Shown: positions 43,551 through 53,981 of the stretch, in pieces
Position numbering within the stretch: the stretch's first letter is position 1
Layout of the letters: each line of letters starts with the position of its first letter
From: an uncultured Actinomycetes bacterium
GTDB taxonomy: Bacteria; Actinomycetota; Acidimicrobiia; Acidimicrobiales; RAAP-2
DNA length: 64,000 nt
NCBI GenBank assembly: GCA_903873775.1
Contig: CAIQPR010000010.1
Coordinates: forward strand, 49,117-113,116
Direction of reading: 5' to 3'
Notes under the pieces: generated by a model
Databases searched by the model: none
What the model saw: only the letters and a program-made list of their open reading frames with translations
What the model was told of the DNA's origin: nothing
Position numbers and translations under genes: made by a program

Positions 43551-44743
43551 CACAGCGCACGTTGTTCACATCCGAGTCGGTCACCGAGGGCCACCCGGAC
43601 AAGATCGCCGATCAGGTCTCCGACGCCGTTCTTGACGCCATGCTCGCTGGCGACCCCAGTTCCCGCGTGGCGTGCGAAACGCTCCTCACGACGGGCCTGT
43701 GTGTGGTGGCCGGCGAAATCACGTCCACCGCAGTGGTGGACATCAACGCGCTGGTGCGCAAGACCATCAATGAGATCGGCTACGACGACGGCGCTAAAGG
43801 CTTTGACGGTTCGAACTGTGCGGTCATGGTCGCTCTCGACAAGCAGAGCCCCGATATTGCCGGAGGCGTCGACGTGGCGCTCGAGCAGCGCACAGGTTCA
43901 GGTGGCGAAGACTCACTCAACGCGCTCGGCGCCGGTGACCAGGGACTGATGTTCGGGTACGCGAGCAACGACAATGACGATTTCATGCCGACGCCCATCT
44001 GGCTGGCCCACCGTCTGTCGATGCGCCTCAGCCAGGTCCGTCGCTCCGGGCAGATTCCGTACCTGCGCCCGGACGGCAAGACCCAGGTGACCGTGCAGTA
44101 CGAGAACGGCAAGCCCGTCGCGATCGACACCGTGCTGATCTCGACCCAGCACGCGGACGGCTACGACCAGGAGACCATCAAGAAGGATCTCGTGGCCCAC
44201 GTCATCGAGCCGATGTTGCCGGACAACTTGGATCAGTCGAACATGCGCATCTTCGTCAACCCCTCCGGAAAGTTCGTCCTGGGTGGACCTCACGCCGACA
44301 CCGGCTTGACGGGACGCAAGATCATCGTGGACACCTACGGTGGCATGGCTCGCCACGGCGGGGGCGCGTTCTCCGGCAAAGACCCCTCCAAGGTGGACCG
44401 CAGTGCCGCCTACGCAGCTCGCTGGGTCGCCAAGCACGTGGTCGCCGCGGGAGCCGCCGAACGCTGCGAGGTGCAGGTGGCCTACGCCATCGGCGTTGCT
44501 CGCCCCGTGTCGGTGTTGGTGGAGACATTCGGCACCGAAACCGTCGATCGGGCGGCCATTGCCGCGGCCGTTGATGAACTCTTCGACCTCCGTCCGGCAG
44601 CAATTATTCGAGACCTTGATCTGCGTCGCCCGATCTACCAAAAGACTGCGGCGTACGGGCACTTCGGTCGTAGCGACCAGGGATTCACGTGGGAGCAAAC
44701 GCCGCGTGTGGATGACCTGCGCAGCGCCCTGAAGCTCTCCTAG
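43547..44743 (+). CDS. metK: S-adenosylmethionine synthetase
   Basis: [60 protein letters not shown]. Confidence 0.98.
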   Translation: MTQRTLFTSESVTEGHPDKIADQVSDAVLDAMLAGDPSSRVACETLLTTGLCVVAGEITSTAVVDINALVRKTINEIGYDDGAKGFDGSNCAVMVALDKQSPDIAGGVDVALEQRTGSGGEDSLNALGAGDQGLMFGYASNDNDDFMPTPIWLAHRLSMRLSQVRRSGQIPYLRPDGKTQVTVQYENGKPVAIDTVLISTQHADGYDQETIKKDLVAHVIEPMLPDNLDQSNMRIFVNPSGKFVLGGPHADTGLTGRKIIVDTYGGMARHGGGAFSGKDPSKVDRSAAYAARWVAKHVVAAGAAERCEVQVAYAIGVARPVSVLVETFGTETVDRAAIAAAVDELFDLRPAAIIRDLDLRRPIYQKTAAYGHFGRSDQGFTWEQTPRVDDLRSALKLS

Positions 44744-46453
44744 GTGGACGCACCTCGGGCGGTGCGTGTCGTCACGGAAGTGGCGGCCCTCGACCGAGCC
44801 TTTGATTACGCCGTTCCTCACACCATGCCCATGCCGGGCAATGGTGATCGCGTACGTGTCGATCTCCACGGGCGCAGCGTGAGAGCGTGGGTGGAGAGCA
44901 GCGTTGAGTCCGACCGCGACCTGAAGTTCGTGACGAAATGGCTAGGACTGGGACCACCCCCGGAGTTGTTGTCACTCGCGACATGGGCGGGGGAGCGTTG
45001 GTTCGCGCCACGATCCCGGTTCTTGCTCGCAATGTCGCCCGACCGCAACATCACTGTTCTTCCCACCGCGCCGGCGATGTCGCCGCTCACCACTGACGTC
45101 GCGAGCGCGATGTCAGTGGCCCCACCGGGCGTCGTGCGTCTCGCTCCAACCGTGGATCCGCTCAGCATCATCCTCACCGCCTACGCCGCGGCGAGCGCCG
45201 CGCATCGCCCCCTGCTGGTGTTGATGCCGACCGACGCCTGGGCCGAACGAGTGGTGGGTCGTCTCGCCCAACGGGGTTTGTCGGTCGCGCGTGATCACGA
45301 ATGGGACAAGGTCCGCGCAGGTTGGCCGGTGGTTGTGGGTTCTCGTGGCGCCGCGTTCGCACCGCTGTCGCATCTCGGCGCTGCGGTCATCATCGACGCG
45401 GACGACGACGCATTTAGGTCCGAGGCGTCGCCCACGTGGCACGCACGAGATGTCGTGGTGGAACGGTGTCGTCGCGACGCGGCCCCCTGGTGGATGACCT
45501 CTCCGGTGCCCTCGCCGGTCTTGCTGTCGTGCGGACCCGAGTGGCACGACGCGGAGGAAGCGCGAGGGTGGCCGCTCATTGACGTGGCCGATCGGCGCCA
45601 TAGCGACCCCCGGGATGGTGTGCTGTCCGCTACCACACTGACGCTGGCGCACACGGCGCTCGACAGTGACAGTCCCGTCGCGGTGGCGGTGATTCTCCAA
45701 CGACTCGGACGGGGGCGATTGTTCGCCTGCGTGCGGTGCGGCGATCTCGCGCGGTGCGCGGAGTGTGGCGCCCCCGAAGCCGAAGACGGCGACGACGTGG
45801 TCTGTCCCCATGGACACGGTCGCCGAACAGCGTTCTGCAGATCCTGCGGCGCGACCAAATTACGGCGGGTCCAGAGCGGGGTGACGACGCTGGCCCGCGA
45901 CGTCGCTGCGCAGTTGTCGTGCGAGGTCACCGAAGTCACGGCCGCGACGCCCCCCGAGACGCCACTTCATCGCGTGGTCGTTGGCACCGAGGCGATTCTT
46001 CAACGCGTGCGGCGATGCGCGCTCGTGGTGTTCGTTGATTTCGACCAATACCTATTGGCACCTCGGGAGCGCGCGCGACGGGACGCCGTGCTCGCCGTCG
46101 CTCGGGCGGGCCGTTTGGTGGGCGCGCGCACCGACGGACGAGGACGCGTTGTCCTCCAGACGCGTCGCGGCGAGGATGTGGTTCTCAGCGCTCTCTCACG
46201 CATCGACTTCTCGGCGTTGCTCGCCGAGGAGTCAGAGACGGCGGAAATCCTGTCGCTGCCGCCCTTTGGCGCACTCTGCGAGGTTGAAGGAGAGGCCGCC
46301 GCCGCATTTCTCGACACCATGACCACGACGGATGTTGTGGTGAGCACAACGGACAAAGGATTTGTCCTGCACGCCGACACGCCCCAGACCATCGCCGCGG
46401 CGCTCCGGTCGGGCACGCGACCTCCGGGTCGACTCCGTGTGGCGATGTCGTAA
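44744..46453 (+). CDS. priA: PriA-like replication restart protein lacking a recognisable Walker A
   Basis: N-terminal PriA DNA-binding-like region; Zn-binding Cys cluster CVRCGDLARCAECG...VCPHGH...CRSCG; metK-priA-def-fmt order. Confidence 0.85.
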   Translation: MDAPRAVRVVTEVAALDRAFDYAVPHTMPMPGNGDRVRVDLHGRSVRAWVESSVESDRDLKFVTKWLGLGPPPELLSLATWAGERWFAPRSRFLLAMSPDRNITVLPTAPAMSPLTTDVASAMSVAPPGVVRLAPTVDPLSIILTAYAAASAAHRPLLVLMPTDAWAERVVGRLAQRGLSVARDHEWDKVRAGWPVVVGSRGAAFAPLSHLGAAVIIDADDDAFRSEASPTWHARDVVVERCRRDAAPWWMTSPVPSPVLLSCGPEWHDAEEARGWPLIDVADRRHSDPRDGVLSATTLTLAHTALDSDSPVAVAVILQRLGRGRLFACVRCGDLARCAECGAPEAEDGDDVVCPHGHGRRTAFCRSCGATKLRRVQSGVTTLARDVAAQLSCEVTEVTAATPPETPLHRVVVGTEAILQRVRRCALVVFVDFDQYLLAPRERARRDAVLAVARAGRLVGARTDGRGRVVLQTRRGEDVVLSALSRIDFSALLAEESETAEILSLPPFGALCEVEGEAAAAFLDTMTTTDVVVSTTDKGFVLHADTPQTIAAALRSGTRPPGRLRVAMS

Positions 46454-46472
46454 GGACAGGTAGCGTGGCGAC

Positions 46473-47006
46473 ATGAGTACGTTGCCGATTCGCCTGTTTG
46501 GCGACCCGATTTTGAACGAGGTCACCAAGGAAATCACCGACATTGACCACCGGGTGGCCGCGTTGGCCGATCTCATGATCGAGACCATGTACGAAGCACC
46601 TGGCGCGGGTCTGGCGGCGAATCAGGTCGGCGTGCAGCGACGGATGTTCGTCTACGACAAGGGTGACGGACCGGTTGTGGTGGTCAATCCGGAGATCAAA
46701 GAATCAGACGGCGAGTGGGCCTTTGAAGAGGGGTGTCTCTCGGTGCCCGGATTGAGCTGGGAGATTGTGCGCCCCAACCGGATCCACTTGGTGGGTTTTG
46801 ATCTGGACGGTAACGAGATCTCCATCGAGGCCGACGAGTACGAGGGCAGAATCTTTCAGCACGAGATGGATCACCTCAATGGCATTCTTCTCGTCGAGCG
46901 GCTGGACGAGGACCAGAAGAAAGCTGCGAAAAAGACACTGCGCAAGCGTGCGGTGAGCTTGAGCGCGAATGACCCGGATGGTCTTCACTCGCTGTTCGGC
47001 GGCTAG
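46473..47006 (+). CDS. def: peptide deformylase
   Basis: GAGLAANQVGVQRRMF, EEGCLSVPGL, FQHEMDHLNGIL. Confidence 0.97.
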   Translation: MSTLPIRLFGDPILNEVTKEITDIDHRVAALADLMIETMYEAPGAGLAANQVGVQRRMFVYDKGDGPVVVVNPEIKESDGEWAFEEGCLSVPGLSWEIVRPNRIHLVGFDLDGNEISIEADEYEGRIFQHEMDHLNGILLVERLDEDQKKAAKKTLRKRAVSLSANDPDGLHSLFGG

Positions 47007-47891
47007 ATGCGGCTCGCCTTTCTCGGTACACCTGCCGCGGCGGTCCCGCCCCTAGAAGCCCTGGTGCACGCGGGTCACGAAGTTGTGCTCGTCGTCTCCC
47101 AACCTGACCGCAAGCGTGGTCGTGGTGGGGCTCTCGTCTCCTCACCCGTGAAGTCCGCCGCGATGGCTCTCGGCCTGAGTGTCACCAGTGAATTGTCCGA
47201 CGTGCTCGATGTTGATGTCGATCTCGGCATCGTCGTGGCCTACGGTGCTTTGGTTCCCGAACGCATCCTGACGGCCGTGCCCATGCTCAATGTCCATTTT
47301 TCGCTCCTCCCTCGCTGGAGAGGTGCGGCGCCGGTCGAACGCGCGATCTTGGCGGGCGACGACGTGACGGGCGTGTGCGTAATGGGCCTCGAGGTGACCC
47401 TTGATACGGGGCCGGTGTTTGCGCGGGCCGAAATTCCGGTGGTCGATCAGCACGCGGGAGAACTCACCGAACAGCTGGCCCATCTCGGCGCCGACCTCCT
47501 GGTAAAGACCTTGGCGGGGGCACTCCCGACGCCGGCTGCGCAGATGGGGGAGGCCACCTACGCTAAGAAACTCGGAGCGGATGACTTCCTTCTTCGGCCC
47601 TCGGAGCCTGCGGAGATGTTGGCGCGTCGCGTGCGGCTCGACCGCGCGGTGACGTGGATCGCGGGCCGGCGAGTGCGCGTGTTGCGAGCCCGGGTGTCGG
47701 ATGAAGTAGTTCCGCAGGGGCGGCTCGGCGCCCGTGACCGAGCCCTCGTGTTGGGCGCCGCCTCCGGCTCTTTGGTGGTCGAGGAGATTCGTCCTGAGGG
47801 CGGTCGAACGATGAGTGGCGCCGCGTGGCTGGCGGGAGCCCGATTGGCCGAGAACGCCGAGTGGGGCCCTAATGAGGCCCCGCACCCGTAG
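47007..47891 (+). CDS. fmt: methionyl-tRNA formyltransferase
   Basis: MRLAFLGTPAAAVPPLEALV, NVHFSLLPRWRGAAPVERAILAGD. Confidence 0.96.
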   Translation: MRLAFLGTPAAAVPPLEALVHAGHEVVLVVSQPDRKRGRGGALVSSPVKSAAMALGLSVTSELSDVLDVDVDLGIVVAYGALVPERILTAVPMLNVHFSLLPRWRGAAPVERAILAGDDVTGVCVMGLEVTLDTGPVFARAEIPVVDQHAGELTEQLAHLGADLLVKTLAGALPTPAAQMGEATYAKKLGADDFLLRPSEPAEMLARRVRLDRAVTWIAGRRVRVLRARVSDEVVPQGRLGARDRALVLGAASGSLVVEEIRPEGGRTMSGAAWLAGARLAENAEWGPNEAPHP

Positions 47892-47900
47892 GCTGAGTGC

Positions 47901-48590
47901 GTGAGCGAACGAGACGCGGGACTCTACGGCGAGTTACGGATTGCCCCTTCGATGCTGTCGGCCGATTTCAGCGACTTGGCGACGTCGGTCGCCGTGGTTG
48001 ATGCCGAGACCGACTGGCTCCACGTGGATGTCATGGATGGTCACTTCGTCCCCAATTTGACGATCGGACCGGGTGTGGTCACCGCGCTGCGCGCACACTC
48101 GTCGCGGTACTTCGACTGCCACCTGATGATGACCGATCCCGGAAAGTACCTCGAGGCCTTTGCTCGCGCGGGCGCCGACGGCTGCACCGTGCACGTGGAG
48201 GTGGGCGGCACCGATGAACTCATCTCCCAGATGCGCGATCTCGGACTCCGCGTCGGACTCGCCGCGAACCCCGACACGCCCTTGTCGGCGGTGGAGCCGT
48301 TCCTCGATCGCATTGACCTGCTGCTTCTCATGACCGTGTTTCCGGGATTTGGGGGCCAGTCCTTCATCGCCGACGTTATGGACAAAGTGCGTGTCGCCCG
48401 TCAACTCGTCGCCGAGCGGTCCTTGTCGCTCGATATCGAAGTCGACGGAGGTATCGACGAAACCACAGCGCCGATCGCCGTCGGCGCGGGGGCCAATGTG
48501 CTGGTGGCGGGGAGCGCCATTTTTGCGCGACCCGAGCCTCTGGCTGCAGCGCGCGCGTTGCGCGCCGCGGCATCAACTGCAGTCGCATGA
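47901..48590 (+). CDS. rpe: ribulose-phosphate 3-epimerase
   Basis: IAPSMLSADFSDL, LHVDVMDGHFVPNLTIGPGVV, DIEVDGGIDETT. Confidence 0.97.
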   Translation: MSERDAGLYGELRIAPSMLSADFSDLATSVAVVDAETDWLHVDVMDGHFVPNLTIGPGVVTALRAHSSRYFDCHLMMTDPGKYLEAFARAGADGCTVHVEVGGTDELISQMRDLGLRVGLAANPDTPLSAVEPFLDRIDLLLLMTVFPGFGGQSFIADVMDKVRVARQLVAERSLSLDIEVDGGIDETTAPIAVGAGANVLVAGSAIFARPEPLAAARALRAAASTAVA

Positions 48591-49570
48591 CCGTCGACGA
48601 ACGGCGGATGAGCGAGGCGAGAGATGTCGCGCGCAGTGTGCGCCGCCTCACGCCTCCGAATCCGTGGGTCGGGGCCGTCATTGTTGACGAGAGTGGAGAG
48701 GTCGTCGCCCGTGGGGCAACTGCCGCTCCCGGAGGTCCGCACGCCGAGGTGACCGCCATCAACCTCGCGGGGGAGCGTGCCCGCGGCGCGACGCTCTACG
48801 TGACTCTCGAGCCCTGTTGCCACGTGGGGCGGACCGGTCCGTGCGTGGACGTCATCATTCGCGCGGGACTCGCTCGTGTCGTCGTCGCGGTGCGGGATCC
48901 CGATGATCGCGTGGCGGGTCGCGGTCTCGAGCAACTCCGAGCCGCGGGAATTGACGTCGTGGAGGGCGTGCTCGCCGCCGAGGTTGAAAAAGATCTAGCG
49001 CCCTATCTTCACCATCGCCGCACGGGTCGGCCCTACGTCGTCGCGAAGGTGGCGGCCACGTTGGACGGCCGTGTGGCCATGGGGGACGGAAGCTCGAAGT
49101 GGATCACGTCTGAGGCCGCGCGCGCCGATGGTCACGAACTACGCGCTGATTCTCAGGCCATCATTGTGGGAGCGGGCACGGTGCGCGCGGATAATCCCGC
49201 ACTCACCGTTCGGACGCCGGATGGCGTCTACGAACCCCGCCGGATCGTGTTGGGACACGCGCCCGAGGACGCCGCGGTGCGCCCGTGTGAGGAGCGAACC
49301 GGTGATCTGGCGACACTTCTCGACGATTTGGGGCGCGACGGGGTCGTGCAAGTCCTCGTCGAAGGAGGTCCGACCACTGTGAGTTCCTTCCTCGAGCAGG
49401 GTTTGACCCAGCGCGTCGTGTGGTATCTCGCACCGGCCGTCGCGGGTTCACAAGTGGGGCTGGGGGCGCTGTGCGCGCTGGCCACCCCCACCATGGCGCA
49501 GTTGCGACGTGGTCGCATCGTGGGTGTGCGCCAAATCGGGGAAGATGTACGAGTGGACCTGGAGGTCTAA
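48587..49570 (+). CDS. ribD: bifunctional deaminase/reductase RibD
   Basis: [44 protein letters not shown]. Confidence 0.95.
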   Translation: MTVDERRMSEARDVARSVRRLTPPNPWVGAVIVDESGEVVARGATAAPGGPHAEVTAINLAGERARGATLYVTLEPCCHVGRTGPCVDVIIRAGLARVVVAVRDPDDRVAGRGLEQLRAAGIDVVEGVLAAEVEKDLAPYLHHRRTGRPYVVAKVAATLDGRVAMGDGSSKWITSEAARADGHELRADSQAIIVGAGTVRADNPALTVRTPDGVYEPRRIVLGHAPEDAAVRPCEERTGDLATLLDDLGRDGVVQVLVEGGPTTVSSFLEQGLTQRVVWYLAPAVAGSQVGLGALCALATPTMAQLRRGRIVGVRQIGEDVRVDLEV

Positions 49571-50790
49571 TGGCGTTATCAACAATCGAAGAAGCTCTCG
49601 AGGCACTGCGTCGGGGCGGCATGGTGGTCGTCGTGGACGACGAAGACCGCGAGAACGAAGGCGACCTCATCATGGCCGCCGAGGACGTGACGCCCGAGCA
49701 CATGGCGTTTTTCTTGCGCTACACCTCGGGTCTGTTCTGTGTTCCCTTGGAGCCGGCGCGAGCGGACGAACTTGATTTGCCGCTCATGGTCGTGGCCAAT
49801 ACCGAGGCGCTGCGCACCGCATTTACGGTGTCGGTGGACTACCGCCACGGGACCACCACCGGTATTTCCGCCCACGACCGCGCCGCGACCATCCGCGCGC
49901 TGATTGACCCGGCCACCCGGCCCACGGACCTGAACCGACCCGGGCACATCTTCCCGCTCCGGTACCGTCCGGGCGGCGTTCTCACGCGCGCGGGTCACAC
50001 GGAGGCGACGGTTGATCTGTGCCGCATGGCGGGCAAGACGCCCTCGGGCGTGCTGTGCGAAATCGTGACCGCGGACAAGTCCGACATGGCGCGGTTGCCG
50101 GAACTCGAGGTGTTCGCGGCCGAACACGGCCTCCCGATCATTTCGATCGCGGAACTCATTCGTTACCGCCGACGTAACGAAAAGCTCGTCACTCGTGTCG
50201 CCGAAGCCAATCTGCCCACCGAATATGGCGAGTTCCGGGTTCACGTCTACGAGAATGTCCTTGACGGTCGCCAGCACCTGGCCCTCGTCTACGGCGAGAT
50301 CAGTGGGGTTCCCGATGTCCTCGTGCGCGTGCACTCTGAATGTTTGACCGGTGACGTGCTCGGTTCCCTCCGGTGCGACTGCGGACCTCAACTGCACATG
50401 GCGTTGGCGAAGGTCGCCGCCGAAGGCGCGGGTGTTGTGGTGTACATGCGCGGACAAGAAGGGCGGGGCATCGGTCTCGCGGACAAGATTCGTGCGTACG
50501 CCCTGCAAGACCATGGTCGCGACACGGTGGACGCCAATCTCGAACTGGGCCTGCCCGTCGATTCACGTGAGTACGGCATTGGCGCCCAGATCTTGGTGGA
50601 TCTCGGCGTGAGTTCGATGCGCATTCTCACGAACAACCCTGCGAAACGCGGTGGCCTCGAAGGCTTCGGCCTCAACATTGTCGAGCGCGTGCCGTTGGAC
50701 AGCGAGCCGACGGTGTTCAACATTGACTATTTGCGGACCAAGCGCGACCGCATGGGACACCTATTGGAGGGCCTCGATGACGTCGAGTGA
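49570..50790 (+). CDS. ribBA: 3,4-dihydroxy-2-butanone 4-phosphate synthase / GTP cyclohydrolase II
   Basis: [47 protein letters not shown]. Confidence 0.96.
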   Translation: MALSTIEEALEALRRGGMVVVVDDEDRENEGDLIMAAEDVTPEHMAFFLRYTSGLFCVPLEPARADELDLPLMVVANTEALRTAFTVSVDYRHGTTTGISAHDRAATIRALIDPATRPTDLNRPGHIFPLRYRPGGVLTRAGHTEATVDLCRMAGKTPSGVLCEIVTADKSDMARLPELEVFAAEHGLPIISIAELIRYRRRNEKLVTRVAEANLPTEYGEFRVHVYENVLDGRQHLALVYGEISGVPDVLVRVHSECLTGDVLGSLRCDCGPQLHMALAKVAAEGAGVVVYMRGQEGRGIGLADKIRAYALQDHGRDTVDANLELGLPVDSREYGIGAQILVDLGVSSMRILTNNPAKRGGLEGFGLNIVERVPLDSEPTVFNIDYLRTKRDRMGHLLEGLDDVE

Positions 50791-51316
50791 TGAGACGCTG
50801 TACGACCAGGCGACCGCCGACGCCCTGCGCGATCGGGCCGGCACGAACCTCGTAGGAGGACACGACGGTCGAGGGTTGCGTATTGGTATTGCCTGCGGAC
50901 GATTCAATGGTGGCATTACGTTGCGGCTGCTCGACGCTGCGCTCGCGACACTCCGGGAGTGTGGTGTCGATACCGCCGACATCATCGTGGCGTGGGCGCC
51001 GGGCGCCTTCGAGCTTCCGCTGCTCGCACGGGGATTCGCGATGTCGGCGCGTCCCGTGGACGCCGTCATCACGCTCGGTGCCGTTATCCGCGGCGACACG
51101 GGGCACTACGACGTCGTCGCGGGGGAGTGCGCCCGAGGCGTTCAAGATGTGCAGTTGATGACCGGTGTTCCTGTGGTCTTCGGGGTGCTCACGACGAATA
51201 CTGTCGCTCAGGCGCTGGAGCGGTCGCTGCCCGACGACACCAACAAGGGTCGCGAATCAGCGTTGACGGCACTCGAAATGGCCACCATTCTCCGTGAAGG
51301 ATCGTTCTCGCGGTGA
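50777..51316 (+). CDS. ribH: 6,7-dimethyl-8-ribityllumazine synthase
   Basis: [54 protein letters not shown]. Confidence 0.95.
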   Translation: MTSSDETLYDQATADALRDRAGTNLVGGHDGRGLRIGIACGRFNGGITLRLLDAALATLRECGVDTADIIVAWAPGAFELPLLARGFAMSARPVDAVITLGAVIRGDTGHYDVVAGECARGVQDVQLMTGVPVVFGVLTTNTVAQALERSLPDDTNKGRESALTALEMATILREGSFSR

Positions 51317-51534
51317 GCGTCGTGCACGGTGTCGTGCGGGATTTTGACGAACACCGCGGGGACGGAACACTCGAGACCACAACGGGCGAGAGCCTCTACT
51401 TCCACTGCGTCAACATTGCGGATGGTTCACGTCGTATCCCCGTAGGGGCGACGGTTGTTGCCCAACGGTGCGTGGGACTGCGCGGTCGCGACGAAGCGCG
51501 AGCCGTCTATTCCGTCGAGGCCACGCGAACGTAG
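51313..51534 (+). CDS. cold-shock-domain-like small protein
   Basis: VVRDFDEHRGDGTLETTTGESLYFHCVNIADGSRRIPVGATVVA. Confidence 0.65.
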   Translation: MSVVHGVVRDFDEHRGDGTLETTTGESLYFHCVNIADGSRRIPVGATVVAQRCVGLRGRDEARAVYSVEATRT

Positions 51535-51800
51535 GCCAGTTGGATCTGGGCCAGCGCTTCGCTCAGGATGCCCGACGGCTCTCCGAGCCGGTCCCCAACG
51601 GCTTCCATGACGCCGGTGACCGCGTCGATGGTGATTTGGGCTTCGGGCAGCTGGGGCGGGGTGGCGGATAAGTGAATGGCCGCCAATTCCAAGAGGTGGA
51701 AAACGTGATTGGCGATCACAATTTCGGGCGGGGTGCCCCGCAGAGCCTCCATTTCGTCCTCGGAAAAGACGTCGTCGCTGCTTTCGGGGGTCTCAGGCAC
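51507..51800 (-). CDS. DUF1844-like small protein
   Basis: PPEIVIANHVFHLLELAAIHLS...ALAQIQLAYVRV; GTG start at 51800 preceded by TACGTT-N7 on the minus strand (longer alternative start at 51869). Confidence 0.7.
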   Translation of the reverse strand: MPETPESSDDVFSEDEMEALRGTPPEIVIANHVFHLLELAAIHLSATPPQLPEAQITIDAVTGVMEAVGDRLGEPSGILSEALAQIQLAYVRVASTE

Positions 51801-51947
51801 GTCTGCTAACGTAGTTCGGTAATTCACAGCAAGTGAGGTTGGTCCGCCAACTTCCACCTGGCCACTCATGGTGCGCCGGGTCCGGCCTATCTCGCCTCGC
51901 TCGCCGTGGCGGCACCCGCGGGTGTCGTTGTTAGCAAGGAGAGAGTT

Positions 51948-52565
51948 ATCGCAACAGTGCCTGGTGACCACCGCGTGAATGAACGTATTCGCGTGGACAC
52001 GATCCGTTTGATCGACCACGAGGGAAACCAGCGTGGCGTGACCTCGACGCGCGAAGCACTTGCGCTGGCGAGAAGTCTCGATCTGGACTTGGTGGAAATC
52101 GCCCCGACGGCGAGCCCTCCGGTGTGCCGGATCATGGACTACGGAAAGTTCAAATTCGACGAAGCCCAAAAGGCGAAGGAATCTCGACGCAAGACGCAAA
52201 ACGTTGGCGTGAAGGAAATGAAGTACCGCCCCAAAATCGGCGATCAGGACTTCATGACCAAGACGCGGCTCGTGGAGAAGTTTCTCGGTGAAGGTCACAA
52301 GGTGAAGATCACCATCATGTTCCGAGGTCGTGAATCCGCTCACCCCGAATTGGGAAAGAAGATTCTTGATCGAATCGTGGAGAAGGTCGACGGCACCGCC
52401 AAGGTGGAGTCGTCTCCGAAACTTGACGGTCGAAACATGACCATGGTGCTCGGTCCCGACAAGAAGTCCACCAAGCCCAAGGCGGATGACGCGGCAGCCC
52501 CGGCGCCCGTCGCCACCACTGCGGCCCCCGAGGTCGCAACAGAATCAACCAACGAGGAGAGCTGA
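51948..52565 (+). CDS. infC: translation initiation factor IF-3 (candidate AUC start)
   Basis: RVNERIRVDTIRLIDHEG, VCRIMDYGKFKFDEAQKAKESR, IMFRGRESAHPELG; SD GGAG 51938-51941 six nt before ATC 51948; GTG at 51954 or 51906 are alternatives. Confidence 0.9.
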   Translation: MATVPGDHRVNERIRVDTIRLIDHEGNQRGVTSTREALALARSLDLDLVEIAPTASPPVCRIMDYGKFKFDEAQKAKESRRKTQNVGVKEMKYRPKIGDQDFMTKTRLVEKFLGEGHKVKITIMFRGRESAHPELGKKILDRIVEKVDGTAKVESSPKLDGRNMTMVLGPDKKSTKPKADDAAAPAPVATTAAPEVATESTNEES

Positions 52566-52566
52566 A

Positions 52567-52761
52567 ATGCCGAAGATGAAGACTGACAGTGGCGCGAAGA
52601 AGCGCATCAAGGTGACCGGTTCAGGCAAGCTGCGTCGCCGCAAGGCGTTCCGCGGACACCTGATGGAGGGCAAGACCTCCGTGCGGGCGCGACGTCTGGG
52701 TCGTGAGGCCGATGTGGCCCCCGGTCAGGCGAAGAACGTCAAGAAGCTCATGGGTTTGTAG
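52567..52761 (+). CDS. rpmI: 50S ribosomal protein L35
   Basis: MPKMKTDSGAKKRIKVTGSGKLRRRKAFRGH. Confidence 0.96.
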   Translation: MPKMKTDSGAKKRIKVTGSGKLRRRKAFRGHLMEGKTSVRARRLGREADVAPGQAKNVKKLMGL

Positions 52762-52787
52762 GAACGACAAGGAAGAGGTGAACTGAC

Positions 52788-53147
52788 ATGGCACGAGTGA
52801 AGCGCGCGGTAAACGCGAAGAAGCACCACAAGGCAGTACTCGAAGAGGCGAAGGGTTACTACGGTGACCGCAGCCGCACTTTCCGAGCGGCGAATCAGGC
52901 CGTCCAGCACGCGGGCGTCTACGCCTTCCGTGACCGTCGCGCACGCAAGGGCGACTTCCGCAAGCTCTGGATCCAGCGCATCAATGCCGGTGCGCGCGAG
53001 CACGGCGTGAGCTACAGCCGCTTCATCGCGGGCCTGAACGCCGCGGGCATTGAAGTGGACCGTCGTGTTCTCGCCGACCTCGCGGTCAACGACAACGCCA
53101 CCTTCGCGACGCTGGTCCAGCAGGCCAACGCCGCCCTGTCGAAGTAG
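52788..53147 (+). CDS. rplT: 50S ribosomal protein L20
   Basis: [39 protein letters not shown]. Confidence 0.98.
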   Translation: MARVKRAVNAKKHHKAVLEEAKGYYGDRSRTFRAANQAVQHAGVYAFRDRRARKGDFRKLWIQRINAGAREHGVSYSRFIAGLNAAGIEVDRRVLADLAVNDNATFATLVQQANAALSK

Positions 53148-53186
53148 GTCGACCTGCCCGAGGCGCTCGCGTCGACGCACCAGAGA

Positions 53187-53969
53187 GTGCGCCGATTGCG
53201 ACGCCTCGTGCAGAAGAAGGCCTTGAGGTGGTCCGAGGGCGTCTGCGTCCTCGAAGGTCCGGACCTCGTGGACGCGGCTCTTCGGGCTCAGGTTGAGTTC
53301 GAAGGTCTCTACCTCGATGTAGAACGAAGCGACACACACACCCTGGCTCTCGCCGAACGCGCGGAGAGCCAGGGTGTGCGTGTTTTTGCGCTGAGTCCCG
53401 GGGTTCTCGAAAAGATCAGTGACGCGCAGAGCCCGCAGCCGGTGATTGCGGCGGTCCGTTTTGTCCCGCGGTCCTTGATGGATATCTCGCTGCACGGCTG
53501 CGTGTTGATCGCCCACGACGTACGCGATCCGGGCAATGTCGGAACCATGATCCGTACGGCCGACGCCGCGGGCGCCACCGCGGTGATTTTGAGTGGTCAC
53601 AGTGTGGACCCGTATAACCCGAAGACGCTGCGCGCCACGGCCGGATCTATTTTCCACGTCCCGGTTGTCCTTCACCACGACCTCGCCGAGGTCTTGGAGG
53701 CCTGCCACCGCAGCGGTCGCCGGTCTTTCGCGGCGGTCGTGCGAGGTGGTGTCGACCACTACCGGGCACCCCTCGGCGGCGACGTCGCCCTCGTTCTCGG
53801 TAACGAGTCGGAGGGTCTCGATGACGCCGAAATCTCCTTGTGTACCGACACGGTGAGTATTTCGATGGTCGGAGCGAATGAATCGCTCAACGTCGCGGTC
53901 GCGGCGTCGCTGCTGGTCTTCGAAGCGTTTCACCAACGTGGGTCGGGGCAACCCGCTTCCACCACCTAG
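53187..53969 (+). CDS. TrmH/SpoU family RNA methyltransferase
   Basis: AHDVRDPGNVGTMIRTADAAGA, LVLGNESEGL, ISMVGANESLNVAVAASLLVFEAF. Confidence 0.93.
   Translation: MRRLRRLVQKKALRWSEGVCVLEGPDLVDAALRAQVEFEGLYLDVERSDTHTLALAERAESQGVRVFALSPGVLEKISDAQSPQPVIAAVRFVPRSLMDISLHGCVLIAHDVRDPGNVGTMIRTADAAGATAVILSGHSVDPYNPKTLRATAGSIFHVPVVLHHDLAEVLEACHRSGRRSFAAVVRGGVDHYRAPLGGDVALVLGNESEGLDDAEISLCTDTVSISMVGANESLNVAVAASLLVFEAFHQRGSGQPASTT
53332..53387 (+). terminator. terminator-like stem-loop plus T5 inside the RNA methyltransferase ORF
   Basis: CACACCCTGGCTCTC (53337-53351) / GAGAGCCAGGGTGTG (53364-53378) perfect 15-bp arms, extended past one mismatch, then TTTTT 53383-53387. Confidence 0.6.
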
Positions 53970-53981
53970 CATCACAGGGTC

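Noticed and set aside
51913-51924. Palindrome CACCCGCGGGTG upstream of infC
   Set aside because: Too short a loop to form a stable RNA hairpin, and 12-bp GC palindromes are expected in such a GC-rich sequence; not scored separately
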